Shown piece by piece: positions 16,851 through 26,009 of a stretch of 64,000 bases of DNA. Source of the stretch: CAXMMR01 sp963692975. Lineage in GTDB: Bacteria; Pseudomonadota; Alphaproteobacteria; Acetobacterales; Acetobacteraceae. The stretch's first letter is position 1; each line of letters opens with the position of its first letter. A program made the translations under genes and the position numbers. The notes beneath the pieces are model-generated. The model was not told where the DNA came from, made no database searches, and worked only from the letters and a program-made list of their open reading frames with translations. Where the stretch lies: contig CAXMMR010000009.1 of assembly GCA_963692975.2 (NCBI GenBank), positions 61,439-125,438 of the forward strand, written 5' to 3'.

Positions 16851-16912
16851 TCTTGCTCTCCACCGCACGCCGTCGTCGGGGTCATCCTTGACCGTTTTTT
16901 GGCGGTCCCGAT

Positions 16913-18037
16913 ATGGTAGTGTGCGGCGAATTTGGCGTCTTGATGCATGCCAAGCGGCCTCAGCACAATCGAACGGAGATGATTTTGCGCGTCGCTGCGG
17001 ACTTGTCGCCTGACGGGCTGACGATCGCCCGGTCGGCGCCGGTCCTCGACCCGCTGTCGCGGTTGCTCGCCCTGCTCGGCGATGACATGGACAGCTGCAA
17101 CCGGCTGATCATTCGCAACATGGACAGCAAGGTTGCTCTCATCCCTCAACTTGGCGCGCACATCGTGGCGGCCGGCGGCAAACGCCTGCGGCCGCTGCTT
17201 ACCCTCGCCTCGGCCCGGCTCTGCGGCTACACGCCGGAGGCTGGCAGCGTCGGGCGGCATGTCGCTCTGGCCGCTTGCGTCGAGTTCATCCATACCGCGA
17301 CGTTGTTGCATGATGACGTCGTCGACGAGAGCGCGCTGCGCCGTGGCGAGGCGAGCGCCAACGCCCTGTTCGGCAACAAGGCGTCTGTCCTGGTTGGTGA
17401 CTTCCTGTTCTCGCGTGCGTTTCAGCTGATGGTGCAGGACGGCTCGCTGCCGGTACTGGCGGTGTTGTCAAAGGCTGCTGCGACGATCGCCGAGGGCGAG
17501 GTGATGCAGCTGTCGATCCAGAACGACCTCTCGACGTCCGAGGCTCAGTATCTCGATATGATCAGCGGCAAGACGGCGGCGCTGTTTGCCGCCGCCTGCC
17601 GGGTCGGCGCCATCGTCGCAGCGCGTCCAGCTGAGGAAGAGCAGGCGCTGGCTGATTACGGAAGCAACCTGGGCATCGCCTTTCAACTGGTCGATGACGC
17701 GTTGGACTATGCTGCCGATCAGGCGACGCTTGGCAAAACGATCGGGGACGACTTCCGTGAAGGCAAGATCACCTTGCCCGTGCTCGCCGCGTATCATGCC
17801 GGCAGCGCCGTCGAGCGAGGTTTCTGGATACGAACGATAGAGGCAAGCGAACAGACCGAGGCGGACCTCGACCAGGCAATCCGATTAATCGAGATGCATG
17901 ACGGTATTGGCGCGACTCTGGCGCGGGCGGCAAGTTACGCGGCGGCGGCAAAGACGGCGCTAGCTCGGTTCAAGCGTTCAGCATTATCCGAAAGCCTGCT
18001 TGAGATTGCGGATTACACGGTCAGCCGGGCGAAGTAG
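16913..18037 (+). CDS. ispB: Polyprenyl (octaprenyl-type) diphosphate synthase
   Basis: This trans-isoprenyl diphosphate synthase makes the long side chain of ubiquinone from farnesyl diphosphate and isopentenyl diphosphate. The first aspartate-rich motif is LLHDDVVDE (about residue 137), with GGKRLRPLL before it, and the second is FQLVDDALDY (about 262). NKASVLVGDFLFSRAF and GEVMQLS are also conserved. At 374 residues it is longer than the usual 320-340; the first 22 residues are probably not translated, and an ATG at 16943 or 16979 may be the true start. Chain length cannot be read with confidence; the symbol follows the family. Confidence 0.9.
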   Translation: MVVCGEFGVLMHAKRPQHNRTEMILRVAADLSPDGLTIARSAPVLDPLSRLLALLGDDMDSCNRLIIRNMDSKVALIPQLGAHIVAAGGKRLRPLLTLASARLCGYTPEAGSVGRHVALAACVEFIHTATLLHDDVVDESALRRGEASANALFGNKASVLVGDFLFSRAFQLMVQDGSLPVLAVLSKAAATIAEGEVMQLSIQNDLSTSEAQYLDMISGKTAALFAAACRVGAIVAARPAEEEQALADYGSNLGIAFQLVDDALDYAADQATLGKTIGDDFREGKITLPVLAAYHAGSAVERGFWIRTIEASEQTEADLDQAIRLIEMHDGIGATLARAASYAAAAKTALARFKRSALSESLLEIADYTVSRAK

Positions 18038-18087
18038 GACGGCGCCATTCTCCGCTCGTCATCGTCGCCGGTCAGCCATCGATCGAC

Positions 18088-18816
18088 TTACTTCAGCGCG
18101 CTGAGCTTGCGTGCCTTCGCCTCCTCCGCCGAGGCCACGCCGCCATGAGCCGCCGACCAGGCGATCGGGTTTTCCAGAAACCTCCGCACGTCGGCAAGGT
18201 CGGATTGCGGGAAGTAGGGGCGGTCCTTGCAGGCCTCCAGCACGTCCCACCATGTACACAGGTGATGCAGCTGAATGTCCAACGACTGCAGCAACTCCGC
18301 GCTGCCGGGGAACACGCCATAGTAGAAGACGACGAAAGCGTGATTGCAGATGGCGCCTGCATCCCGCAGCGACTTGGCGAACTGCACCTTGGTCTGGCCG
18401 TCGGTGGTGAGGTCTTCAACCAGCAAGGTACGGCGGCCCTCCGGCACGTCGCCCTCGATCAAGGCGTTACGGCCGAAGCCCTTCGGCTTCTTGCGAATAT
18501 AGGCCATTGGCGTGGACATCCTGTCGGCGATCCAAGCGGCAAACGGAATACCGGCCGTCTCGCCGCCTGCGACGACCTCAATCGACTCGTAGCCTACGTG
18601 GCGGTTGATCTTCTCGACGCCTAACTCACAGATTTTCGATCTTGCCCGCGGAAAGTAAATGATGCGTCTGCAATCGATGTAGACGGGTGAGCACCAGCCC
18701 GACGTGAGCGTGTAGGGTGCGTCGGGGCGCAGGTTCACTGCGCCGATCTCGAGCAGGATGTGTGCTGTCGTGAGCGCGGCGCCGCGGTCCCAGTCCGTGC
18801 CTGTTGACGCGCTCAT
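18088..18816 (-). CDS. pyrE: Orotate phosphoribosyltransferase
   Basis: This enzyme joins orotate and PRPP to make OMP in pyrimidine synthesis. The 242-residue sequence has the type I phosphoribosyltransferase PRPP loop, here as LLVEDLTTDGQTKVQFAKSL (about residues 130-149), an alphaproteobacterial variant of the more usual VEDVITTGGS. GGETAGIPFAAWIADRM and YIRKKPKGFGRNALIEG form the core. The protein is longer than the E. coli enzyme by a C-terminal region WWDVLEACKDRPYFPQSDL that is found in relatives. It is monocistronic between ispB and the unknown genes at 19 kb. Confidence 0.9.
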   Translation of the reverse strand: MSASTGTDWDRGAALTTAHILLEIGAVNLRPDAPYTLTSGWCSPVYIDCRRIIYFPRARSKICELGVEKINRHVGYESIEVVAGGETAGIPFAAWIADRMSTPMAYIRKKPKGFGRNALIEGDVPEGRRTLLVEDLTTDGQTKVQFAKSLRDAGAICNHAFVVFYYGVFPGSAELLQSLDIQLHHLCTWWDVLEACKDRPYFPQSDLADVRRFLENPIAWSAAHGGVASAEEAKARKLSALK

Positions 18817-18980
18817 CGCTCTGTCCCCACTTCCGCCGCCGGCTCGATGCTTCTGCTCTACAGGCGAGCGGGATCAACGTCCACGGCTTGCCAGGTCGAG
18901 CGCCCTCGACGCGCTTGCTGCGGTGTGACTTGGTTGTTAAACTGCATCGGGCTGAGAATGGTTCGCAGTTGGGGTGCCGC

Positions 18981-19220
18981 GTGGCGAGAGATTTGACGGC
19001 TGTGACGCGACGCTGCGAGCGGGCCGTGGTGACCGCCTACAGGGAATTGCGGGAACTGGGTAGTGACGACCTGGCTGCGTTTCAGGCCTGCACGACGCTG
19101 TATCGGATCCATCATCCCGAGGCGCCGCTTAGCGAGGCGCGTGATTTGGTGTCCGAGTGGATCGACCATCATATCGTGCGCGACGATGACGGACCGACGC
19201 CCGGGTGCGACTGCAACTAG
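18981..19220 (+). CDS. Small hypothetical protein
   Basis: A 79-residue frame begins at a GTG with GGGG upstream. The product is helical: MARDLTAVTRRCERAVVTAY, then RELRELGSDDLAAFQACTTLY and EARDLVSEWIDHHIVRDD, with a terminal CDCN. Codon use matches the neighbours. I preferred the GTG because the longer frame back to 18804 is antisense to the pyrE start region. No family is recognised. It converges with the next gene with only five bases between stops. Confidence 0.45.
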   Translation: MARDLTAVTRRCERAVVTAYRELRELGSDDLAAFQACTTLYRIHHPEAPLSEARDLVSEWIDHHIVRDDDGPTPGCDCN

Positions 19221-19225
19221 TTGAA

Positions 19226-19864
19226 CTAGGCCGGCTCGGCGGAGAAGAAGTTCGATCGTACTGAGGCGCGTGAGACCAGCGCTCGCAAACCAGGGTCGTC
19301 GGCGCCGTCCTTCTGGGTCAGTCGTTCCATCGGGACGAAATACTCGTGTGCGTGTGGGACTTGGCTGGTTGCGAAGTGATCATAGTGACGCGGGCGCAAT
19401 CCATACATCACGCGCATGTCGCGCACTGGCACGATCAAGGGTCGTGTTGGCTCGCAGTGCAGCAGGCCGGTGGCGACCCATCGCGGCGTCGGGTCGTTCG
19501 GCAGTGCAGGAGCGAGCAGCCAGCTGATCGGACAGAGCGCCAGCATGGATTGTGTGCTTGGCGCGAAGCGACTTCGCTTGTCCAGGAGGTTCTGCAATGA
19601 GCTGCACGCTTCGATGGCGAAGATGTCGGCGTAGGGTTCATTCAAGTCGCCGCCGAAATGAAGCCACAGGCCGTCCGGAAGTGTGCGGAAGCGCTGACTT
19701 CCAGGAAGTTTGAGGAAGGGCTGAGAAGAGCCGCAATCGTCGGCTGGGCGGCCGCGCAGCCAGGCGCCGCTACTGCCGGGTTCGTGCACGAGACCGGGTG
19801 GCCGCTGCGGCCAGGTTTTGAGTCGTGCGCGAACCAGTGCGTCGAGGGATCGGTAGGCATCCAT
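19226..19864 (-). CDS. Hypothetical protein of unknown function
   Basis: The 212-residue frame starts at an ATG with GGGAG eight bases upstream. It has no signal peptide or membrane helix. Distinct segments include QRFRTLPDGLWLHFGGDLNE, FAIEACSSLQNLLDKRSRFA, WVATGLLHCEPTRPLIVPVR and PHAHEYFVPMERLT. I recognise no motif and cannot suggest a role. The good ribosome binding site and normal codon use favour a real gene. A long spacer separates it from gltA. Confidence 0.6.
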   Translation of the reverse strand: MDAYRSLDALVRARLKTWPQRPPGLVHEPGSSGAWLRGRPADDCGSSQPFLKLPGSQRFRTLPDGLWLHFGGDLNEPYADIFAIEACSSLQNLLDKRSRFAPSTQSMLALCPISWLLAPALPNDPTPRWVATGLLHCEPTRPLIVPVRDMRVMYGLRPRHYDHFATSQVPHAHEYFVPMERLTQKDGADDPGLRALVSRASVRSNFFSAEPA

Positions 19865-20261
19865 TAACAGCTCCCGTCAGGTCGTGACGCAGCGATACAA
19901 CCTTAGGATGTATACTTAGGTACTTTCGCTACTTGCAGAAGTGACCCGCCTTGCGGATGAGCCTGCGCAGAGGCGTTAGGGTCGACGTCGTAGCACTAGC
20001 ATTTAGTTTGAAGGTCGTCGTGTTCCTCTGGTGCAAACGCAATCAGGCTCTTAGGGGGGTTTTTTTACTTCGCACGATAAGAAACGATACGACACGGCGG
20101 TGACCATCTCGTTTCACCAGTCGAAACGGCCGAGATGCGCTGATCGGTTCAGGTCGAGTGGAAGCGTGCCCACAAACCTGTCGGCGCCGCACGCTTTAGA
20201 GGTGAGCATCGATGCGGCCGCAACAGCGGCGACGACGTGTCGAAGCGTGATCTCTGGTTGA
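19865..20261. other. About 400-bp intergenic region, no gene seen
   Basis: The region holds the promoter of the unknown gene at 19.2 kb and the 3' end of the citrate synthase transcript. A GGGGGG followed by TTTTTTT lies near 20055 without a clear stem before it. A short CGTTTC/GAAACG hairpin lies near 20110. Neither is a convincing terminator for gltA. Confidence 0.45.
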
Positions 20262-21566
20262 TCAGCGCTGTTGCACCGGCATGAAGTCGCGCTGTGTGTG
20301 CCCGGTGTAGATCTGCCGTGGCCGGCCGATACGCTGAGCGGGATCTTCGATCATCTCCTTCCACTGGCTGATCCAGCCGACGGTGCGCGCCACCGCGAAC
20401 AGCACGGTGAACATGCTTGTCGGAATGCCCATCGCCTTGAGGATGATGCCCGAGTAGAAGTCGACGTTGGGATAGAGCTTTTTGGAGACGAAGTAATCGT
20501 CCTCCAGCGCGACCTTTTCGAGACCGATGGCGAGGTCGAGCAGCGGATCGTCGGTCACGCCGAGCTCGGCGAGCACCTCGTGGCAGGTGCGCTGCATGAT
20601 CGTCGCCCGCGGATCGTAGTTCTTATAGACGCGATGGCCGAACCCCATAAGGCGGATGCCGGAGGACTTGTCCTTCACCTTTGCGATGAACTCCGGGATC
20701 TTATCGGCGCTGCCGATCTCGCCGAGCATCTTGAGCACTGCCTCATTGGCACCGCCGTGAGCCGGACCCCAGAGGCTCGCTATCCCCGCGGCGATGCACG
20801 CAAACGGGTTGGCGCCAGTAGAACCTGCGAGGCGGACAGTGGAGGTGGATGCGTTCTGCTCGTGGTCGGCGTGCAGGATCAGGATACGGTCCATCGCACG
20901 AGCGAGAACGGGATTGACCTTGTAGTCCTCGGCCGGGACGGCGTTCATCATGTAGAGGAAGTTTTCCGCGTAGCCCAAATCGTTGCGCGGATACATGAAC
21001 GGCTGGCCTATCGAGTATTTATAAGCCCACGCGGCGATGGTCGGGATCTTGGCGATGAGGCGATAGGCGCTGATCTCGCGGTGCTGCGGGTTATTGATGT
21101 CCAGGCTGTCGTGGTAGAAGGCGGACAGCGCTCCGACGACGCCGCAGATCACCGCCATCGGGTGGGCGTCGCGGCGGAAGCCGTTGTAGAAGGCGCGTAA
21201 TTGCTCATGCACCATGGTGTGCATCATCACACCGTTCTCAAAGCGGGCGAGCTCGGCCTTGTTGGGCAGCTCGCCCTCCAGCATCAAGTAGGCGACCTCA
21301 AGAAAGTGCGAGCTCTCTGCGAGCTGCTCGATCGGGTAGCCGCGATGCAGCAGGATGCCTTCATCGCCGTCGATATAGGTGATCTTGCTGTCGCAGGCGG
21401 CGGTGCCGCCGTAGCCAGGATCGAACGTGAAAATGCCCAGCTCGCCATAGAGCTTGCGGATGTCGGCGACCGATGGCCCGATGCTGCCGGGCATGAGGGG
21501 CAGCGTGAGGCGACGATCAGTGCCATCGAGGGTGACGGTGACCGTGCCGGGTGCGGTGCCACTCAT
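20262..21566 (-). CDS. gltA: Citrate synthase (type II)
   Basis: This enzyme condenses oxaloacetate with acetyl-CoA to open the TCA cycle. The 434-residue protein has the family signature GFGHRVYKNYDPRA (His and Arg of the active site, about residue 308), DHEQNASTSTVRLAGSTGAN, SLWGPAHGGANEAVL and the C-terminal RIGRPRQIYTG. The start at 21566 (MSGTAPGTVTVTLDG) is chosen because AGGA lies upstream and the 31 codons before it are not citrate synthase-like. Length and the NADH-sensitive-type N-terminal domain fit Gram-negative type II enzymes. It lies downstream of the ATP-grasp gene, about 110 bases away. Confidence 0.95.
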   Translation of the reverse strand: MSGTAPGTVTVTLDGTDRRLTLPLMPGSIGPSVADIRKLYGELGIFTFDPGYGGTAACDSKITYIDGDEGILLHRGYPIEQLAESSHFLEVAYLMLEGELPNKAELARFENGVMMHTMVHEQLRAFYNGFRRDAHPMAVICGVVGALSAFYHDSLDINNPQHREISAYRLIAKIPTIAAWAYKYSIGQPFMYPRNDLGYAENFLYMMNAVPAEDYKVNPVLARAMDRILILHADHEQNASTSTVRLAGSTGANPFACIAAGIASLWGPAHGGANEAVLKMLGEIGSADKIPEFIAKVKDKSSGIRLMGFGHRVYKNYDPRATIMQRTCHEVLAELGVTDDPLLDLAIGLEKVALEDDYFVSKKLYPNVDFYSGIILKAMGIPTSMFTVLFAVARTVGWISQWKEMIEDPAQRIGRPRQIYTGHTQRDFMPVQQR

Positions 21567-21676
21567 GTGCGGTGTCCTGTCTGTGCTGCCTGCGATAGAT
21601 AAGAGGGGGCCTGTGGGTCGGCAACTGCCGCGGCGCAGCAGAAGACGGCGAGACGCCAAGTGAGCCGACCCGTGGA

Positions 21677-22771
21677 TTAGTCGTTCAGGGGATAGCGCTC
21701 CATGAGCCGGCGCTGCTTGCGCCAGTCCCGCAGCATGGTGGCGAGCGAGCTCGGCTTGGCGCCACGCCGACGCATGGCGGCGCCGATGCGGAACGCCTCG
21801 CCGTAATGGTGGAACTGCGCCGCGTATGCCTCGCGGAGCGTGGTGTCCGGATCCCAGATGTGGGTCGCCTCGGAGCCGACGCCGTTCACCTCGATGATCT
21901 TGAAGCCGGTGCCTGACCGCAGGGCGGCGGGGCTGGCGAAGCGCAGGTCGAAGCGGCCGAAGTGGAAGTCGGGAAGCGCCTGAGCGATCTGGTCGATCCG
22001 ATCCGTCAGCGCCTCGGTAATCTCGCTGGCGCCGTTCCTGAAGACCGACCCCTTGCAGTGGTTGCCGGCGAAGACGAGCCGGACGCTCTCGCCGAGCGCC
22101 GGGACGGTCTCAAGCCGGTCGCTGAGGCGATCGAGATAGAGATGCGGCACGGCGCCGGTGCGCGCGTCGGCATGGATCAGGGCTCGCAAGGTGGAAGTGC
22201 CGTCCCCGATCACGCTCGGAGAGGACTTCAGGGTCAGCGAGGTGATGCGGCCGACCGGCTCGTCAGGATGGCGAATATAGAACACGCCGGCCTCCGCCTC
22301 GTGCGTGACGAGCGCCTGCAGCACCAAGCTCACGCCGCGGTCGAAGGCTGTCAGCGCGGCGACCAGGGTCGCATCGTCGCGCACGAGGCGAACGCCGGTA
22401 CCGTTGCAGCCGATGTCAGGCTTGACGACGATCGGCAGCGCCAGCCCTGCGGCCGCCATGGCACAGCGCGCGCGCTCGGCATCGTCGGCGCCGGTTACCA
22501 ACGTGGTGTAGGAAGCGATCCACTCGCGCGCCGTTCCTCGAAGCTGGTCGAGGATCGCCGTCTTGCTTTCGCCGCATAGTCCGCCGGTGGTGATGCGCGG
22601 GTTGGCGGCGGTTGGCAGGCTGAAGCTGCGGTGGCGTAGGCCGAGCGCCATCCAGTGCAGCACCACCGGCGTGTAGGTCAGCCAGGCGGGCCAGAACTCG
22701 AAGGACGAAACAACACGGCCGCCGCGTTGCGCGGGCGTCGGGAGCCTTGCGGCAAAGGCAGCCTCGCTCAT
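21677..22771 (-). CDS. ATP-grasp domain protein
   Basis: The 364-residue protein has an ATP-grasp fold like D-Ala-D-Ala ligase and carboxylate-amine ligases. LPIVVKPDIGCNGTGVRLVR (about residues 121-140) is the ATP-binding lysine and glycine-rich loop, SLVLQALV with its acidic partner follows, and FHFGRFDLRFASP plus GFKIIEVNGVGSEATHIWDP supplies the Mg-binding Asp, Glu and Asn residues. It should form an acyl phosphate and couple it to an amine, but the substrates are unknown. The ATG overlaps the DedA stop by four bases, so the two proteins are coupled and may act on the same envelope substrate. Confidence 0.84.
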   Translation of the reverse strand: MSEAAFAARLPTPAQRGGRVVSSFEFWPAWLTYTPVVLHWMALGLRHRSFSLPTAANPRITTGGLCGESKTAILDQLRGTAREWIASYTTLVTGADDAERARCAMAAAGLALPIVVKPDIGCNGTGVRLVRDDATLVAALTAFDRGVSLVLQALVTHEAEAGVFYIRHPDEPVGRITSLTLKSSPSVIGDGTSTLRALIHADARTGAVPHLYLDRLSDRLETVPALGESVRLVFAGNHCKGSVFRNGASEITEALTDRIDQIAQALPDFHFGRFDLRFASPAALRSGTGFKIIEVNGVGSEATHIWDPDTTLREAYAAQFHHYGEAFRIGAAMRRRGAKPSSLATMLRDWRKQRRLMERYPLND

Positions 22772-23367
22772 AGCCCCGCCTCCCGGTTCGGCTCATGGCT
22801 CCGCGCCACCAGCCGGCCGGCGATGACGACCACGACGGCGAAGCCGACAGCGCCAACCCAGCGCCAGGCGCCGAGATACTCGGTCAGCAGCCGTCCCACA
22901 CGCAGAGAGAGCATGAAGAGCAACGTCGTCCAGATCGAGGTCGCCACCACGGCGGCGAGGACGAAGCGTCGGAAGCTGACACGTAGCCAGCCGCAGGCGG
23001 TGTAGGTCGGCAGCCGTGCACCGGGGATGAAGCGGCTGATGAAGACAACGCGGAACACGCGCTCCGACAGCCAGCGCTTGCCGTGCGCCTGGCGCGGCGA
23101 CGGCACGATGCGGGCGGCAAAGCGCTGTGCGCCGGAGGAGCCGGACGCGAGCGCGCCCAGCCCGTACAAGCCCATGTCGCCAAGCACGATGCCGATGTAG
23201 AGCGAGATGATCGCGACCTCCCAGGCGATGCCGCCGGTCTGCACCTGCATGGCTGCGAGCACCGTCGCCGCATCCTCAAGGATGAAGGTGCCGACGATGA
23301 TGGCGCCGCCCGCGAGCAGCGGGTGATGCGCCGATGCCTGAAGCATCGCGGCGACCGAGAGGTTCAT
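22768..23367 (-). CDS. DedA-family membrane protein (VTT domain)
   Basis: The 199-residue protein is a DedA/VTT-domain integral membrane protein; members move undecaprenyl phosphate or phospholipids across the inner membrane. TFILEDAATVLAAMQVQTGG carries the E-D of the family, YIGIVLGDMGLYGLG follows, and RVVFISRFIPGARLPTYTACG is the conserved F-x-R-x-x-P-x-x-R segment. Several hydrophobic helices follow to the C-terminus. The ATG at 23367 is preferred because the 39 codons before it are charged and unlike the family, though no strong ribosome binding site is visible. It is coupled to the ATP-grasp gene. Confidence 0.88.
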   Translation of the reverse strand: MNLSVAAMLQASAHHPLLAGGAIIVGTFILEDAATVLAAMQVQTGGIAWEVAIISLYIGIVLGDMGLYGLGALASGSSGAQRFAARIVPSPRQAHGKRWLSERVFRVVFISRFIPGARLPTYTACGWLRVSFRRFVLAAVVATSIWTTLLFMLSLRVGRLLTEYLGAWRWVGAVGFAVVVVIAGRLVARSHEPNREAGL

Positions 23368-23611
23368 TTGACGATCAGGCGAGCCCGGTGATGAGGATGG
23401 TTGAGCCCGCAGAACGCAGCCACGCCGCTCGGCACTGCCGGCGGAGCGGCCAACAGGCCCTATGGTCGCGCTCAGGCACACCAACTCTCCACATCCTCCC
23501 GGCGTCGGTCGACCGGCACCCTGGCGGGTAGGGTCTAGCCGTCACACAGGATCATGAACAGCGTCGGGTGGGTCACACCCGAGCTGTTCGGGTCGGCGCG
23601 CTGGGGTGATC

Positions 23612-25702
23612 TCAATGAGCGGCCCGTCGGGCCTTTGGCGGGCTGGCGAGCGGCTGCGGGCGGGCGGCCATGCTGGCATGCTCGACGGCGAAGGCCTTCG
23701 AGCATGCGCTGTCGTTGCCGACGCCGAACTGGATGGTCGGTAGCAGCCCGAGCGGCGCGAACAGGATGCCGAGCCCGACCGCGGCGCCAGCGCGCGCGAC
23801 GACCTCTGCTCCTGGCCGGATCGATGGGCTCTTGATCTTACCGGTGATGTCGACCGGCCCAGGCAGCGAGCCGATGGAAAAATGCGTGCTGCGCGTCGTC
23901 AACTGGTAGTCGATGGTCTGGTTCTGAAAGTCGAGGTCGCCCTTGCCGATCGTGCGCGCCTCGTCAGTGTCGAGCAGGAAGACGTTGGTGCTGGCTATGC
24001 CGCGCTTCAGGGTGAGATCGGCGAGGAAGCAGTTCAGGTTGGTGCGGTTCGGCACCCCAAGCGCAGACAGAAAGGCTTGGCCGAACTCAAGCCCGGCGAT
24101 GTTCACCAGCAGCGCGCTCAGGTTGCCGCCGCCTGACAAAACCAGGTTGAAGCCGCCATCGCCGTGACCCATCAGGTCGGCAAACGAGTTGCCGGTGGCG
24201 TCCAGCGTCAGCTTGCCGCCCAGCGTGCCCTGGCCGTGAAAGGCGTGCGTCGCCGCCAGTATCCGAGTGAGGTCAAGCTTTTGAAATTCGAAATCCGCCT
24301 TGGTGTGCAGGCCGTCGCCGACCGGCGCAAGGTCGAGGTTGCTGACGATCCGGCCCGAGCCGACGCCGAAGTCGAGAGGATGCAGCGTGATGCGGCCGTC
24401 GACCACGTCGAGCGCGACCAGGATATTGTCCAGCGGGACGTATTTATTGGTGATGTGCTGGCCGCGATACTTCAGATGGACGTCGGCGGCCTTGATCTTC
24501 GGCAGGTTGATCGGCGCGGTAGGCAGCAGGTTGTCGCTGGATGCCGCTTTCACGCTCGCCTTCTTCTCTGCCGGCGGCTGGTTCGGCGTGTCCGTCTTGC
24601 CCGGCTGGGCGCCGATGAAGCCGCCGAGGTCGGTGATGTCGACGTTGCGCGAGGCGAGATCGGCGGTCACGACGGGACGGCCGCCGGTTGCCGTGTCGCC
24701 GCCGCCGGCACCGTGCGGCTCGACTGCGATCAGGCCTTCGAGGTCGGACGACCCGACGCGGCCGTCGAAATTGCTGAAGCGGATGGCAGCACGGCTGTAA
24801 TCGAGGTCGCCGGCGAGCGAGTAGGGCGGCGTCTTGGGTATCGGAATGGCGGTAAGGGGGTAGAGCAGCGACATGTCCGGGCCGCTCAAGTCGAGCCGGA
24901 TCTTGGCGCCGGCGAAGTTCAGCGGGTTCTCCACCGTGCCCTTCACGGTCACCTTGGTCGGGCCGTTGGCGATGCGCAGGTCGATCGGGTAGGGGTTCTT
25001 GGTATCGCGTAGCGTCAGCACGGCGCCGCCTAGAAAGCCGAGGGTAATCGGCGCCTCGGCATACCGGCCGTGACCATCGATCACCAGCTGCGCCTGATGC
25101 GCCTGATCGGCGTCCTTGGTCGAGAGCGCGAGCTGGAAGTCGGCCTTCAGCTTTGGCTGAACAACATGGGCGTGCCCGTCGATAATCTCCAGCAGGCCGA
25201 GCTGCGGGCCGGCGCTCGCTTTCGGAGGCGTCTTTGCCGGCGGCGCTGGTGGCGCGTTGGCGGCGGCGGGGGGCGTAAAGCTGTAGTTGGTCTTGCCCGC
25301 CGCCGTCGCGACCGCAGCGGCTTGCAGGTGATCGAGCGTGATGACCGGCACGACCAGGCGCTGATGCAGGATATAGTCGAGCAGGTTCACGTCGAGACCG
25401 AGATGGGCCATGGTCGCGAAGCGGTCGCCGAGCTCCTTGTCGTGCGGGAAACCGTCAGGATTCATGACCTGGACATCGTCGCCGACGATGTGAGTGGTGC
25501 GCCCTAGCCGGACGTGCAGGTGGGTGAGGGTGACGGTGCGGCCGGTGGCGGTCTTCACCTGGCGTTCGACCAGCGGGATCAGCCAGTCCCAGCGAAACAG
25601 CAGGATGATGCCGAGGACGACAAGCACGAACAGGCCGAGGAACCAGGGCCAGACGTGGCGACGTCGGGAAGCGGACGGAGTTCTCGCTGTCGCGTCTGGC
25701 AT
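23612..25702 (-). CDS. AsmA-family envelope protein
   Basis: The 696-residue protein has an N-terminal transmembrane helix (WPWFLGLFVLVVLGIILLF, about residues 18-36) followed by a large periplasmic beta-rich domain. WLIPLVERQVKTATGRTVTL is the conserved AsmA start, and the C-terminus has LVNIAGLEFGQAFLSALG, DFQNQTIDYQLTTRSTHFSI and PGPVDITGKIKSPSIRPG, typical of the AsmA-like C-terminal domain. These proteins help move phospholipids to the outer membrane. An Ala/Pro linker (PPAPPAKTPPKASA) follows the first domain. ATG at 25702 is chosen over a longer frame. It lies upstream of dedA, separated by about 245 bases. Confidence 0.86.
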   Translation of the reverse strand: MPDATARTPSASRRRHVWPWFLGLFVLVVLGIILLFRWDWLIPLVERQVKTATGRTVTLTHLHVRLGRTTHIVGDDVQVMNPDGFPHDKELGDRFATMAHLGLDVNLLDYILHQRLVVPVITLDHLQAAAVATAAGKTNYSFTPPAAANAPPAPPAKTPPKASAGPQLGLLEIIDGHAHVVQPKLKADFQLALSTKDADQAHQAQLVIDGHGRYAEAPITLGFLGGAVLTLRDTKNPYPIDLRIANGPTKVTVKGTVENPLNFAGAKIRLDLSGPDMSLLYPLTAIPIPKTPPYSLAGDLDYSRAAIRFSNFDGRVGSSDLEGLIAVEPHGAGGGDTATGGRPVVTADLASRNVDITDLGGFIGAQPGKTDTPNQPPAEKKASVKAASSDNLLPTAPINLPKIKAADVHLKYRGQHITNKYVPLDNILVALDVVDGRITLHPLDFGVGSGRIVSNLDLAPVGDGLHTKADFEFQKLDLTRILAATHAFHGQGTLGGKLTLDATGNSFADLMGHGDGGFNLVLSGGGNLSALLVNIAGLEFGQAFLSALGVPNRTNLNCFLADLTLKRGIASTNVFLLDTDEARTIGKGDLDFQNQTIDYQLTTRSTHFSIGSLPGPVDITGKIKSPSIRPGAEVVARAGAAVGLGILFAPLGLLPTIQFGVGNDSACSKAFAVEHASMAARPQPLASPPKARRAAH

Positions 25703-25767
25703 CGCCAGGAAACGTGGTTGGCCGAGATCGGTTTTCGGGCTGGCGCCAGTAGCAGGCCGATCAGGCT

Positions 25768-25980
25768 GAATACCGCAAGATTTGGCAGAAATACCACAAG
25801 TTCGACAGGTTAGCCGCAAACGCTCGCTTCGGCCCAAGCCCGGCGGGGCCGCCCGGACCCTTTTTCAATTACTATATATTTCAACGGCTTAGCAGGATCT
25901 TGCCCATAGGCAAGATTTGCGTGGGGCGTCGAACCCTTGCCTCAAGGATGACTAGCACGAAGGGCGCGTCGTCCCATCGA
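25768..25980. repeat. Dispersed element with palindrome TCTTGCC-TA-GGCAAGA, family C copy 1
   Basis: Shared with 56854-57030 in the same order: AATACCGCAAGATT at the left, TTTCAA-x-GGCTTAG before the palindrome, the palindrome (here TCTTGCCCATAGGCAAGA, one mismatch), and CTAGCACGA then GTCGTCCCATC at the right. Here the left end also has a 21-base tandem duplication (AATACCGCAAG and AATACCACAAG). The element fills the space between the AsmA and kinase genes. No protein is encoded. Confidence 0.65.
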
Positions 25981-26009
25981 ATCAGGATCTCGGTCAGAGC
26001 CGTCGCCCG

